Assembly: GCA_954871525.1 (NCBI GenBank)
Contig: OX940865.1
Location: 8,308,001-8,372,000 of the forward strand
Length of the DNA: 64,000 nucleotides
Reading direction: 5' to 3'
From: Parietaria judaica
Taxonomy: Eukaryota; Streptophyta; Magnoliopsida; Rosales; Urticaceae
In this document: in pieces, positions 35,556 to 47,477 of the stretch
Numbering within the stretch: position 1 is the stretch's first letter
Layout: each line of letters starts with the position of its first letter
Notes under the pieces: model-generated
Seen by the model: only the letters and a program-made list of their open reading frames with translations
What the model was told of the DNA's origin: nothing
The model's database searches: none
Program-made: the position numbers and the translations under genes

Positions 35556-36184
35556 TTACAGTTTTGATCTTGTAAACCCAACGAGAGCCAACTGTCCGTT
35601 TTCCAGATGGTAAAGGCACCGAATCCCATGTATGAGTTTGCTATAAACCAGCAAGATCCTTAACCATAGCCTTCTGCCAAAGTGGATCAACAAAAGCCTC
35701 TTGAAAAGACGTAGGCTCAGATAGACCATGAATGGAAGCGATGAAGGAAGTAAATGATGTAGAATATGAAGAGTAAGAAAAATCAGGAAGTTTGGTGGAC
35801 TTGCACACTCTCGTAGACTAGCGTGGAGGAGGATGATCCATATGCTCAGAAGGTGGATGATCCGCAATCGCTGGATGGGTCGGTGGACCATGAGCTAAAA
35901 TGTCAGACTGTGTAACTGAAACATAGTCTCTGTCTATATCAAAAGGATCAATGCAAACAAGATTTTTTTTTTTCAGTCATATGCTGCGAACTAGCGAGGA
36001 CAGAGAAGAATGAGATATGCTCTAAGAAAAATACATGGTGAGAGACATATAATTTCTGAGCAACTGGATCAGAACAACGATATCTCTTTTGACCACTACC
36101 CTAACCCAGAAAGACACACAATGTTGATTTAGAAGTCAATTTAGTGCGCTCGACGTGAGGTCGAAGAACAAAGCAGGTATAACC

Positions 36185-36583
36185 TGTGACAGTCACTAAT
36201 CCCGTGAGCCACAAGGGCAAGACCGGGTAAGCTGTGCAATCCCACATCGCCTGGGCTAGGGGATGTGCTGATGGGATGTTCCCGAGACTGTGCAGGTATG
36301 GAATGCACGGTTATTGGAGATCATACAGGTATGGGACTGTATGATCGAAGAGGTTTAAATGAATTGATTGGTACTACCTATGTCAACAAGATGCATCTTC
36401 TTTTCGGTAGCTCGTTCATAGGAACTCCAAAGTTAAGTGTGCTTGGCTTGGAGAAGTATTAGGATGGGTGACCTCCTGGGAAGTTTCTCGGGAAGCGTGC
36501 GAGTGAGGACAAAGAACGCTGGAAAGACTCGTGTTGGCCTGTGGGGACAGTCGTCGATTCGATTGAGAAGCCGGGGCATTACA
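36185..36583 (+). mobile_element. Cassandra TRIM solo LTR carrying a 5S rRNA-like segment
   Basis: 399 bp, TGTGACAGTC...GGCATTACA, flanked by TAACC (36,180-36,184) and CAACC (36,584-36,588), a 5-bp duplication with one mismatch. The part at about 36,416-36,485 matches the plant 5S rRNA promoter region: AAGTTAAGTGTGCTTGG (box A) and GGATGGGTGACCTCCTGGGA (box C). It interrupts the copia integrase frame. Confidence 0.92.
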
Positions 36584-37215
36584 CAACCAAAGACGCGTAA
36601 CAATGAATAATCAGGCTTATTCTCCAGTAATTTTGTAAAAGGAGACAAACCTGCATTATGTGAGGTTGAGATTCTATTTATCACATGAGCAGCGGTAAGA
36701 ATGACAACATAATACTGAGTTTTGATGAGAGCTCCGAAGTCATTAAAGATAGCAAGGGAGTCTAATCTGCATTTCATAATATAAACCCAGGAATAGCAAG
36801 TTAAATCATCAATAAAGGAAACATAATATCGAGAACCCCCCTTTTGTTGATACGGGAGCAGGTCCCCACACATCAGAATGCACAAGATCAAATGGTGCGA
36901 GAGATGATGAAACACTTCTATAAAAAGGCAGCGCTGAAAATTTTGCCAATTTGCACCCATAACAATATGAAATATCGTTAAAGTCCAGTCGTTCCAAAGC
37001 TCCTGTAGAACCTAAGAACTTCAAATAAGACACATAAACGTGTCCCAAACGAGAGTACCATAAATAGAAGTCCGAGGAAGAACGAATTAAACTAAAATAA
37101 GACAAATCCACACTAGAGGCTGCAATATCTAGTGCTTTAAGATCGTCCAAAACATAGAGTTTCCATTGCCTACGGCCTGTCCTGATCACCTTCTTAGAAT
37201 TAGGATCGTAAACCC

Positions 37216-39730
37216 TGTTGGGAATCACGCCTCGGATCCTGTGTAAATTATCACGAAATGTGCATCCGAACCGTCCAATTAACATTTAAAAAATTATTTT
37301 AAAGCGGAAAACTTGTTAGCCGTACAACGGTCTGGATATCGGATAATAACCATAATACAATTTAATATTTATAGATAATTATTAATAATATAGTCTATAG
37401 GAAATAAATAGAAAGCAGTAAATTGTCGCATCTATTAACCCAATGCATAAGGCCGCACCTCAGTTGACGACTTCTGACTACGCAATCTGAATTTGGCAGC
37501 CGGTGCTGAGGGAAATACCCGTGATCTTCCGGGATATTCACCTGTACTCCTCGTACCGAAGCGTGGGCTTCGTCGGCAGGACTGCGTCGGAAACTTTAAC
37601 TGATGGTTCTTTTTAAGCTTCCGGAGACTAAGTCTCTTAAGCCGAACTAGAGAGAGATGTCAGAGGAAAAATTCGCAGACCCTTAAAGAGAGGGATAGTT
37701 CAACGGGGATATTTATGAAAAACGTGTAGAATTAGCTCCCTATTTATCATCTTATCTTCTTTTATTCGAAATATATATAATATAATTTGAATTTTAATTA
37801 TCTAGATACAACGGTTGAGATAAATCTTAAACCGATCTAATTGATCAAATTAGTTCATGATAAAATCAAATACCATAGGGTTTCATCAAAACCTTAATTC
37901 GATTTCCTCTTTATTATTAATTTGAAAATTATATATATTATATATAATTAATCAATTTCTAATCCGACGGTAAAGATTAAATCTTAAACTGATCCAACAG
38001 ATATAATTAATTAATCAAATTCGAAAAACCTAAGCTTGATCACCAAGCTATTAATTTTGAATTACTATTAGGGTTAAAATAAATTATCTTAATCCAACGA
38101 TTGGTATTAAATCTTAACTGATCCAATAGATTTAATTGAATTTAGGGTTTTGCTCAAATACCAAAACATTTGATACTTATGCCAAAAATATGGAAAGACC
38201 AAATTTTATTATTCGAATATATTTGGGTTCCAATTCCATGAAGCTCAATTCGAATTTACACATTATTAAATATATATAAATATATATTTTTATTTATTAA
38301 TATAAACCTATTAATTATTAATTAATTATTAATAAGATATTAATAATTAAATCCAAATAATGAAATTATATTACTGATCTCAATATCGCTCATTCAAATT
38401 TCATGGTGATACACCATCATTTAAATTCGTGAAATGTGATTTAATTTCATAGTTTACCGAAACGATCATAAACTTTGAAATTCTCTAAATCACAAACATA
38501 TGTCGAAACGACTCGGTTCCAAAAGAAAAGTTTCTTATAATTTAATTTTAACAACATTCATGTTGACAGATAATCCAAATTCTACTTTATTTTGTCAGTT
38601 AATTTCGGTTACCAAGATATGGTACTTTTTCCACGCTATTGTTAAAACTATCTGATGTCTGACACGACTTCAGTTTTATAAATCTTGCCAAATGATTATA
38701 CATATAAAAAAAATTTCTATCACGTACGTATCATCCGTTACGAAGCTATCCTAGGGACCATGGACCTGTATCACTGAAGCTCTAACGAACTGCTAGGATG
38801 TTCGTTAAACTTTGGTGTAATTCCACTATAAACCCGAGGCTGCACTCTTTAGTGATACAATATATATTATTCCCTTAATTAAAGCAGGGTGTCCATTGAT
38901 ATAATCAAATTCGGGTTATTGATATTTCACTTGATGATCCACACATGAGCAGGCAGTTTGTCCTGTTTTACCCCTCACTACATTTTCTTCCTTGACTCAG
39001 TCAATTATATCATGAGTAACCCACTTATGGTTTCGATTCATAAGTTGCGCACGGGTAGGTCTCACTTCTCACCACTGAAAACTGAGGGAATCATCATGAC
39101 TCTAAAGAGAGTTGTGTGATGCCCATGTTTATGACCAAGCTACCATTATTGCTTACCATTATGTTCCCAAAATAATAGTGTTGAGAACAGCGGTAATATA
39201 TTGTGCTCTTTAACAGTTAAATCAAAGAACAATCAGGCCAACAACTCAGACTCAAGATCACCCGGGACTTAGATCGAATATCCATTTGATCATCATACTA
39301 GTGACTCAACTCCAAGTTATCAGTGACGGTGTTATATGATTACTTCCGGAGTTTAAGTCAGGTCCAGTCCAGCATGAAGACACTTCACACTTAATGCACT
39401 TCTAGTTAGTGTGACACACACACATAATCCAGAATAGGATTGTCACTTAGTCACATTAATGACCTTACACGATTAATGGGCTCCCACCCATAAAATCCAC
39501 TCACGGACGTTTTAAGTTCATTTATTATGATTATTAATTCTTCCTCACATTGACTCTCTTGTGATAATAATAACATAATTGCATTCTTTATGAACTAATG
39601 AACAAACATTCTATTTTACCAGAAACTATAGTAAGATTAACATAATAAGCACCATCTTTTATTCAACGACTTGTCATAATCTTTTACAAATGGATAAAAA
39701 CAGCTTGTTTAAGGAGACACATGTCCAACA
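37216..39730 (-). mobile_element. 2,515-bp LTR-like insertion (probable solo LTR of a copia element)
   Basis: The plus strand starts TGTTGGGAATCACG and ends ACATGTCCAACA, with a perfect 5-bp target duplication AACCC (37,211-37,215 and 39,731-39,735). TGTTGG...CCAACA ends are typical of Ty1/copia LTRs. On the minus strand the start and layout resemble the long LTRs of Angela/Tork-type elements, from memory. No open frame of note lies inside and there is no internal primer-binding site, so a solo LTR is more likely than a short complete element. A promoter-like ATAAATAGGGAG lies on the minus strand near 37,745. Confidence 0.85.
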
Positions 39731-41082
39731 AACCCAACAACCAATAGAAGAGAAAATAACCAAAAAACAACTAGAGTCCCACAATTAACCAACCTATGCA
39801 AGATTAAGAGCCAGATCCGGAACATAAAAGACATCAGAAAGACATATGTGAAGGGTAACAACAAAACCAAAACCTTCCGAAGGCATTGGAGTACAATAAA
39901 CGATCATAATTGTAACGTCCCACATTTCTGGTCGCTACATCTTAATCTTAAACTTTAAAATTTTATGTTTATAAGAAAATCGAGTTCTAAACTTGTCAAT
40001 CTTTTTTTGTAAATCAAAATAACATATTAGATATATGTTGATGTGCAAATTCGTTCCATAAATTGGAATTGTGAGGTCATTAATCAAATTTATAGATTAA
40101 ATTGTCTATGACCTAAGTTGTGAATATATTCAAATATTCACACGAAATTAGGCTTATGAAATACAAAGTCAAGAAGCCCACTAGACACTTAATCATGTGT
40201 GGGCTCGAGCAAATCTAAAATCCCAGAAGGCAAGATGTTCGCCCGAGCAGAGTAAGCTCGAAAGGAGTCCGAACAGAGTTTCAAAGGAAAAATACGAGCA
40301 GAACTCAAAGTCCCACTTCGAAACAACACTTGGTTAAAACCAACACCCAAGGCTCCTCCTAGACTAATTGTCTTGAAAATGATCCGAGCAGAAGATCAAA
40401 TAAAATTCCCCGGCAGAAGAAAGCCCTGTATTCGAGCACGAGTAGACCTGGTCAACCACCTCAACTCAAACTCCCGAAGACCGACCAGAAAAACCGCCAC
40501 GACTTGAATTCAAATCCCATGACGACTAGTCAAGGTCCACTACTACGACAATCTCGCAAGACGTGGCTCACGTGTCAGCTTGGCAGCAAGTGAAGCCCCG
40601 AACTCGAAGCCACTACCAACGTACACCTCCAACGGGTAGAAACTCGACGTCTATAAAAGCAAGAAGGCAACCCTTTTACACGCACGCAAGCATCATTGAG
40701 AGAAAAAAAGTTTGTGAGAATTCGTATCTTCAGAGTGTTTTTTCTTTCATTTTCGATCTATCAGGAATTGGCTTGTGGTTCCGATTGACCAATCTTTCTA
40801 AAGCAATAAACGTACAAAGGACGTAGTCAACTACCGCATTGAGACGAACCTCTCTAAAAAACTCTAGTGTTTTGTTTATTTTCTTCGCTCTACATTTTCG
40901 TGTGTCATCGTTGATAGTATTGACGACGCAGAGGTCATGATCCACATAAACTTTAGCATCTTCGAATTGAAATCCCATTCACAATACACACGATTGTTGG
41001 CGTGCGAAACCACGTCAACAGTTTGGCTCCGTCTGTGGAAAATCTTTGATATCGCTAACTCTGTCGTACTTAAGACACAACC

Positions 41083-42906
41083 ATGAGTTCCGATGAAAAT
41101 CCTGCCTCTAAAGCCCTGGTCGAGGCAACCCCCGACCAGAGTGCCAAAGAACAAGCCCTTAGAACTCAGCTCCAAGAACATGCTACTGAAAACGTTGAAC
41201 TCAGAAGAAAAATTGAGTTTCTCATGAGCAGCCAGACACGAATCAAACAGAGGCCCTACTCTGTGAACGAAACTGGGCAGACCTCCGGGCAAAGGAATCA
41301 AGAGAGGATAAATGCGGTCCACTTTGACTTCTAGGACCTCAACGATCCCCGTGCCCAGAGAACCAATAAGGCGCCTCTCCCAAGGGATCCGCGCCCGAAT
41401 ACTCCACCCCCACCTGCAGATCCATCAGAGAGCGCGCTCCCCCCCCGCCTAATTATAGCATCCCCCGCTTCTGAGCCCCAACGTTCGGAACCAACCAGCC
41501 CGACTCCGGGCAGAACAGTCCCTACCAGAATCCCGCAATCGTCCAACCGGAGTTCAGTTCTCGAGTCCATCCCGGGCAGAGAGCCCGAACTACTTCACCC
41601 CTCCTGGGCCAAGCAATTAATCCCGGCCTTCGGGGAGCAATCAAGCGGGCCCATACTCCCAGCGCCCTCAAGAGGAGCAAGCACCCCAAAACAATACCGA
41701 GCTGGAAGAGCTCAAACGGACCATGAGAAGAATGGGAGAGAAACTTTCGAAAGTGGACTCCCAAGTACATCGGGTTGTATCTGCCGCTCCCGAGATCGAG
41801 CGTCTGGCCGAGGAATCGACAATAATCCCATTCTCAACGGCGATCACGGACGTTCGATTGAGGAACGGCGGGCAGATTTACATACCCAAGTACTGTGACA
41901 GTCACTAATCCCGTGAGCCACGAGGGCAAGACCGGGTAAGCTGTGCAATCCCACATCACCTGGGCAAGGGGATATGCTGATGGGACGTTCCCGAGACTGT
42001 GCAGGTATGGGACTGCACGGTTATCGGAGACCATACAGGTATGAGACTGTATGATCGAAGAGGCTTAAATGAATTGATTGGTACTACCTATGTCAACAAG
42101 ATGCATCTTCTTTTCGGTAGCCTGTTCATAGGAACTCGAAAGTTAAGCGTGCTTGGCTTTGGAGCAATCCTGGGATGGGTGACCTCTTGGGAAGTTTCTC
42201 AGGAAGCGTGCGAGTGAGGACAAAGCACGCTGAAAAGACTCGTGTTGGCCTGTGGGGACAGTCATAGATTCGATTGAGCAGCCGGGGCGTTACAGATGGT
42301 ATCAGAGCCGAGCCCAGCCGGAAGTGTGGCCGACGAGGACGTCGGGCCCCCATTAGGTGGGGTGATTGTGACAGTCACTAATCCCGTGAGCCACGAGGGC
42401 AAGACCGGGTAAGCTGTGCAATCCCACATCACCTGGGCAAGGGGATATGCTGATGGGACGTTCCCGAGACTGTGCAGGTATGGGACTGCACGGTTATCGG
42501 AGACCATACAGGTATGAGACTGTATGATCGAAGAGGCTTAAATGAATTGATTGGTACTACCTATGTCAACAAGATGCATCTTCTTTTCGGTAGCCTGTTC
42601 ATAGGAACTCAAAAGTTAAGCGTGCTTGGCTTTGGAGCAATCCTGGGATGGGTGACCTCTTGGGAAGTTTCTCAGGAAGCGTGCGAGTGAGGACAAAGCA
42701 CGCTGAAAAGACTCGTGTTGGCCTGTGGGGACAGTCATAGATTCGATTGAGCAGCCGGGGCGTTACAAGTACGACGGAACCACTGACCCGAAGGTACACC
42801 TGAGGGCATTCCGAATCGCCATGGGACGGGCTAACCTAGATATCCACGAGCTGGATGCTGGGAGATTCCAGTATTTCACTGAAAACCTCACGGGGGCAAC
42901 AATGGG
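41083..42906 (+). pseudogene. gag fragment of the truncated gypsy element, split by Cassandra
   Basis: The frame opens with ATG at 41,083 and meets TAG at 41,332; a later part is in another frame. The segment with KLSKVDSQVHRVVSAAPEIE (about 41,740) parallels the same region of the Tat gag near 9,600-9,660. The following part (IYIPKY) runs into Cassandra and resumes after it (about 42,768) with [18 protein letters not shown], matching the gag pattern KGETDPHTHVKSFRIA of the Tat element. The remains end near 42,906. Confidence 0.85.
41894..42767 (+). mobile_element. Intact Cassandra TRIM element (874 bp)
   Basis: Two 401-bp LTRs (41,894-42,294 and 42,367-42,767) start TGTGACAGTC and end GCGTTACA. 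They differ at a single base by eye (AACTCGAAAG versus AACTCAAAAG, about 42,138 and 42,611). The 72-bp interior has the primer-binding site TGGTATCAGAGCC (42,297-42,309, initiator Met tRNA) and a purine-rich end. A perfect 5-bp duplication AGTAC lies at 41,889-41,893 and 42,768-42,772. Each LTR holds a 5S rRNA-like block (42,125-42,195; 42,598-42,668). Cassandra elements are non-coding, depend on other elements' enzymes, and carry RNA polymerase III promoter sequence from 5S RNA. This copy is very young. Confidence 0.97.
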
Positions 42907-43254
42907 TTAAAACCCGCATTTTCGAGTTTTATTTACACCCGTAATTGGGTCACCTAAGCTTTTCATAAAAAATAAGGATGCTCTTGAAACAGAGCTGCAG
43001 ATTCACATATTCGGGTTATGACTCTTTGGCATTCGGAAAGGGTTTGAGAGCTACCCCAAAATAAGACTATTGACCATAAGCTTTGTCTTGAAAAATGTTG
43101 ACATACCACAAGCTCAGATACCTATTTGATTTTCTCTATCTAAGACTGCAAGCAAAGTTTGGAACTTTTTCCAAAATAGAGTTTTCTTATGAGTTCAAAC
43201 TCTAGATACTTATGCCTAAAATGAAACACTGTAAGGTACTCTTAGAAGAAGCTT

Positions 43255-43308
<54 letters not shown>

Positions 43309-44652
43309 TATATATATATATATATATATATCAATCAAACATACACATCTCTCCTTAATTACATGCAAGAACCTCATATATAAAAATAAAGTATATATAT
43401 ATATCTACGAATATGCATACATATATTTAATTACTTATTGATTAATATATACCCATGATTTGAAGAGATATATATATCCATAAATAGGTAATGAATGCAT
43501 ATACGCAACAAAATATGAAGTGAACATAACGAACTTATATGTCCGAAATTAACTTTAACATTCCATTGTTTGTAAAACAGGAAGTAAATAACACATAAAG
43601 GAAAACAGTAATCCATAGTCGCTCTTAAACATAAGAGATGACATATGGGTATTACAATAATGGATATGGATGAATTAGGAGATAAAGAATCAAATGATGC
43701 CAAATTTGGAGACATATGTTGAGTGGCCCAGAGTCTAAGATCCAAATAGGTGAGGTTATACCTGATGAACGAAAGTTATTGAACGATGAAAATCCAATAT
43801 GAGTAGAGACAAATAAGGCACGTGATTGCAACTGAATCTTTGGCTTACAACTCTGAACGTTGCGCCTTCCAACGATCCTTTTGCTCTTCATAAGACTGCT
43901 AAAAAAATTACTCCATATTCGATTCCTGCTTTAAAAATGTCTCACAACAAAACTCCAAGACGATCCATCCAAGTGAACATTGATTTATTGAAGAAATGTT
44001 TACTTGCAAACCATGGTTGAAACACAAGGAAATACAAAAAAACCAAAGCCAAAATCTTAAGAAATAAAAGAAACTCTTCCAAATTTTATCGACTAGTTTA
44101 TGCTCGTCAACCAAACTTATAAACAGCAAAACCACATCTCCAACGTTCGAAACATGCCTCTATGTTTTGAGAACAATCTGTCAAAGTTTGAAGACGATCC
44201 ATCGATGAACGAGTGTTTAATTTTAATTCTTCCATGGGCCTTTGTTGCAGTCCGGAAACCGCGAATTTGTTCCTTTTTTTGTTTCTCACCCAAACAAACC
44301 TCAAATCTCCTAAAAAGAACCCTAAAATCGAAAAACCCAAACAAAAAACCTTAAAATGATTCTCCAAATCACCCAAACCCAAATCAATCAATAACTTCAA
44401 GGCTCCAATCTTCAAACTCAATACCCGAAATTCAAGGCTCCAAAACCACACCAAGCAAACAACTCCAACTTCAAAAAACTCCAAGTCCAAAAATTGCATA
44501 CCCGAGCGGAAGCATTCAACAAAGAATCATGATTGTAACTCTGATACCATGTAGAAGTCAAAGAGAAGAAAGAGAGCAAGAACTCTATTGATAAAGCGAG
44601 GGACTTTTGTATAAGCCTAACATAACAAAAGATAAATGACTAAACTACCCTT

Positions 44653-44654
44653 GA

Positions 44655-44691
<37 letters not shown>

Positions 44692-44707
44692 AACGACGAC
44701 GACGACG

Positions 44708-44762
<55 letters not shown>
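44653..44762. repeat. (GAC)n(AAC)n trinucleotide microsatellite
   Basis: About 17 GAC-type units pass into about 20 ACA/AAC units. It lies just beyond the copia LTR end at 44,550 and probably inside that LTR. The Cys/Arg-rich frame on the other strand is an artefact of the repeat. From here to 45,206 I see only AT-rich DNA. Confidence 0.95.
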
Positions 44763-44763
<1 letters not shown>

Positions 44764-45211
44764 ATATGCTAATAAATATATCATTACAAATCTGTGAATT
44801 TAAGGTATTTATTTTACGATTACTCAATTTCTTGAAGTTTTCACTTTGGGTGGCAAGTGTAATAAAGTTTTGGATTTTGGGAATTTTGAGGTATGCTATC
44901 AATTTTTCTTGTTGTTTGGACTAATGCATGATGTTTGTGATTTTTGGGTATTTTATTTTCAGAATTCTCATTTTTTTCAAGGTTTTCACTTTTAGCAGCA
45001 AGAGTCCAAAAAGTTTGAATTTTGGATATGAGATTATTTATTGAGTACTTATTATTATAATATGATTTTATATTTGGTATGTTGAAGTTGAACACTATAT
45101 ATAAATTAAACTATATAAAATTAAGTACATATATTCTTAAATTATTTTCATACTTTATATGTCCATAAATTTTATCGATAACCGATTTATTCATTAATAA
45201 GTATCGATTAC

Positions 45212-46046
45212 TGTTGATGTACAAATTCGTCGTTATTTTAATACGAGATAAAGTGCTAAGTTGTGATTTAATTAAATTTACAATAATAATAAAAGGCTTT
45301 AAAGAATGGAAACAACATTCAAAAGGCCCACTCAAGAAGCCCATTAGGACATTCGGGCGAAATGAGGCCCAATGAACAGGAAGTTATCCGGCCCGAAATC
45401 CCAAAAGCTATCCGTCACTTACCTAGAAGAAGGAGGGCAGAATCGTCATATTTCCTATCCGGCCTTCCAATTTAAATTCGAGCTGGAGATGAGGAGCACG
45501 AAGTCAAGTCTTCAACCGGTGTATTTCGAACTCGACGAGGAGTACGCAGTCGTGGGACACAAGTCATCAAGATGAGCCATTCAACCCGGTCAGCTCGGAA
45601 GAACTACTGCAAGATTCTTGGAAGTCCAACGAGAAGAATTGAAGCTTATAAATACCAAGCTCGACCTCATATCAATACACACAACCCTGAGAGAATACAT
45701 TGAGAGATTGTTGTTCGGCATTTTTGCTTACTTCGAGATTTCTTTGTATTCTTTTCACACTTTCCCTTTCTTCTCTTCTCTTAGACGCGATTTGCTGCCT
45801 GTAGCTGTCCGTCCATGTTCATTGTCGCAATAAACTAACAGAGGACGTAGTCAACTACCACCTTGGGACGAACCTCTATAAAAAAATACTCGTCTCATTT
45901 ATACTGCTTACACACACACACACACATATAGAGTGAACCGAGAGCTTGCAACGTAAGAGATCGAATTCCACCAAATCATAGTTCAACAAATATCATACGC
46001 TAACAAATCACACTGACTGTTTGAGGTGGGAAACAACGTCAAACAA
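45212..46046 (+). mobile_element. Solo LTR of the gypsy family found at 40.0 kb
   Basis: 835 bp, starting TGTTGATGTACAAATTCGTC and ending AACGTCAAACA, with a perfect 5-bp duplication ATTAC (45,207-45,211 and 46,047-46,051). It shares its start and the ACGTAGTCAACTACC...GACGAACCTCT region with the LTR at 40,036-41,020. Confidence 0.9.
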
Positions 46047-46237
46047 TTACGATAACCTGAAATTTTATATTTAATTCATCTATAAATTTGTTATCAAAAT
46101 AAATATGCAATAACTAGTACTCAATTAATTGGCAAAATCAGCGAAGACAGCCAAAAAGTCATATCGATAAGAAAAGGATACATTTTTTAAACATAAAATT
46201 TGACATCAATGATAAACTTACAAACTTTTGAATAGTT

Positions 46238-46816
46238 CTAGGGGTGCAAGCGGACCGGGTACCCGGTTTTTTTGCCATACCCGGTACCCGGATCCGGATT
46301 CCGGGTTTTTTGAAATTGAGAACCGGATCCGGATTTTTTTGTTAAAAAACCCGGTTTTGAAATAGAAAACCGGTTTTTAAAATCGGATCCGGATTTTTTA
46401 CAATTTTAGTTTTAAACTTGAATTTATATTAAAAAAAAAAACTTGAAATAGTAATAGTAAAAGTTTTTTTTATCAATTATCTTAAAAAAAATCAACATTT
46501 TGACTAGAAAAACAAATAAAATGAACCAACCAACGACACTAAATGAAAGACATATAATAAGATAAATAATAAGGTATTTTTTTGGTTAAAAATTCTAGAT
46601 AATATATGTATACATTTTATAAGCGGGTTTTAGTAGCCTACTATCCGGGTTCCGGGTTTTTTATTCGACCCGGATCCGGTTTAATCCGGATGCGGTTTTT
46701 TAATTAAACCGGTTCCGGTTTAACCCGGATTAATACGGTTCTGATTTTTTTAAAATACGGTTACGGTCCGGATGCGGATTAAAACCCGTATTTCCGGATT
46801 TTTTTTGCACCCCTAG
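46238..46816. mobile_element. hAT-like MITE rich in CCGGATCCGG palindromes
   Basis: The left end CTAGGGGTGCAAG and right end TTGCACCCCTAG are inverted copies. The interior is filled with repeats of CCGGATCCGG and ACCCGG. CTAGGGGTG-type ends and this composition are common on plant hAT-derived MITEs. No clear target duplication was found. Confidence 0.7.
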
Positions 46817-46974
46817 TGAAATACAAAGAATAGATACTCAAAATGGGCATATCGGGAAGTAGGAGGCATTTTTTGTTACGGAAAATTTGATTAAAATACC
46901 ACAACTTTTAAAAAAATTAGTAGAGTATATAGACAACTTTATCTTTAAGTTGTGACAAAATTATTAGTCAATTG

Positions 46975-47310
46975 GGCTAAGCCGGGCCGGCCCAAGTCCA
47001 CTCGCCCCGACTCGTAAAAAAGCGGGTTTGCCCCGCCCCGCCCGTTGTTTTGTGGGGCGGGCCAAGGTTAGGCTGAGTTATGTTTTCCTAGGCCGCCCCG
47101 CTCCGTCTAAAAGCCCGCCCCGCCCCGCCCACATACCATAAACCTGCCCCTTGGCCAACCCACCTCGCCCCATTTAAAAGCCCACATAAATCACCAAATG
47201 GCCGGCGACAAAAGTGTGACGTTGGGTATTTTTGCCTACGTTTATTGAGGTTGGGTAGCTATCGGAGAACATTGACAAAAGTTGGGTATTTTTGCCGCAA
47301 TTAACCATAC
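46975..47310. repeat. GC-rich CCCGCCCC tract and fragment of a small DNA transposon
   Basis: At 46,975-47,165 the sequence is dominated by CCCGCCCCGCC-type blocks in otherwise AT-rich DNA. It is followed at 47,217-47,306 by two copies of GTTGGGTATTTTTGCC, a motif seen at the ends of plant non-autonomous transposons. I read this as transposon debris. Confidence 0.45.
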
Positions 47311-47477
47311 TTAAAAATAAGTTGAAGGGATTATGAAAATAAAACCAGAAACTGATACTTTGTGATATATGCAATTCATAGGACATTATATACATAGTTG
47401 TACAGCAACACTACTATTCAAGCAAAGAGCATTTCAAAAACTCAATCATATGTATATATTATGGTGATCACTTTTAT

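Larger units (their letters stand above)
40036..42906 (+). mobile_element. Truncated Ty3/gypsy element (5' LTR plus gag)
   Basis: The 5' LTR is 40,036-41,020 (985 bp), starting TGTTGATGTG and ending CACGTCAACA, followed by a primer-binding-site-like GTTTGGCTCCGTCTGTGGA. The element stops within gag at about 42,906; pol and the 3' LTR are missing. Its LTR is related to the solo LTR at 45,212-46,046: both start TGTTGATGTRCAAATTCGT and share ACGTAGTCAACTACC. It is split by Cassandra at 41,894-42,767. Confidence 0.85.
39911..43656. mobile_element. LTR-bounded insertion with ATAAT duplication, holding a nested gypsy and Cassandra
   Basis: The ends are TGTAACGTCCCACATTTC and ATATGGGTATTACA. A perfect 5-bp duplication ATAAT flanks them (39,906-39,910 and 43,657-43,661), and the copia protease frame is continuous when the segment is removed. 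Its own sequence appears to be only 39,911-40,035 and roughly 42,907-43,656, so it is probably a solo LTR of about 0.9 kb later split by a gypsy element. The inner right border is not sharp. A (TAA)n-(TA)n microsatellite lies at 43,254-43,331. Confidence 0.78.
35556..44556 (-). mobile_element. Degraded Ty1/copia element split by three later insertions
   Basis: Pieces on the minus strand, in order: 44,550 and up (end of 5' LTR, rc ...TTCTACA); primer-binding site rc of AACTCTGATACCA (44,537-44,549), matching initiator Met tRNA; leader and remnant gag; protease with WILDSG and HMSPNLASFDSLSPNSS in neighbouring frames (about 43,690-43,760); then after removing 39,911-43,656 a pre-integrase segment (39,910-39,731, LSDVFYVPDLALNLA); after removing 37,216-39,730 the GAG-pre-integrase and integrase (37,215-36,584, KVIRTGRRQWKLYVLDDL, HSDVWG, SFIDDLTCYSWVY); after removing 36,185-36,583 the integrase end and start of reverse transcriptase (36,184-35,556). 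Each join restores the expected copia reading. Many stops and frameshifts and a missing 3' half mark it as dead. The far edge of the 5' LTR was not found. Confidence 0.88.

Noticed and set aside
36416..36485. 5S rRNA gene
   Set aside because: The 5S-like block here and at 42,125 and 42,598 covers only the internal promoter part and lies inside Cassandra LTRs with target duplications. It is not a 5S rRNA gene.
44645..44902. Cys/Arg-rich open frame
   Set aside because: It is only the translation of the GAC/AAC microsatellite.
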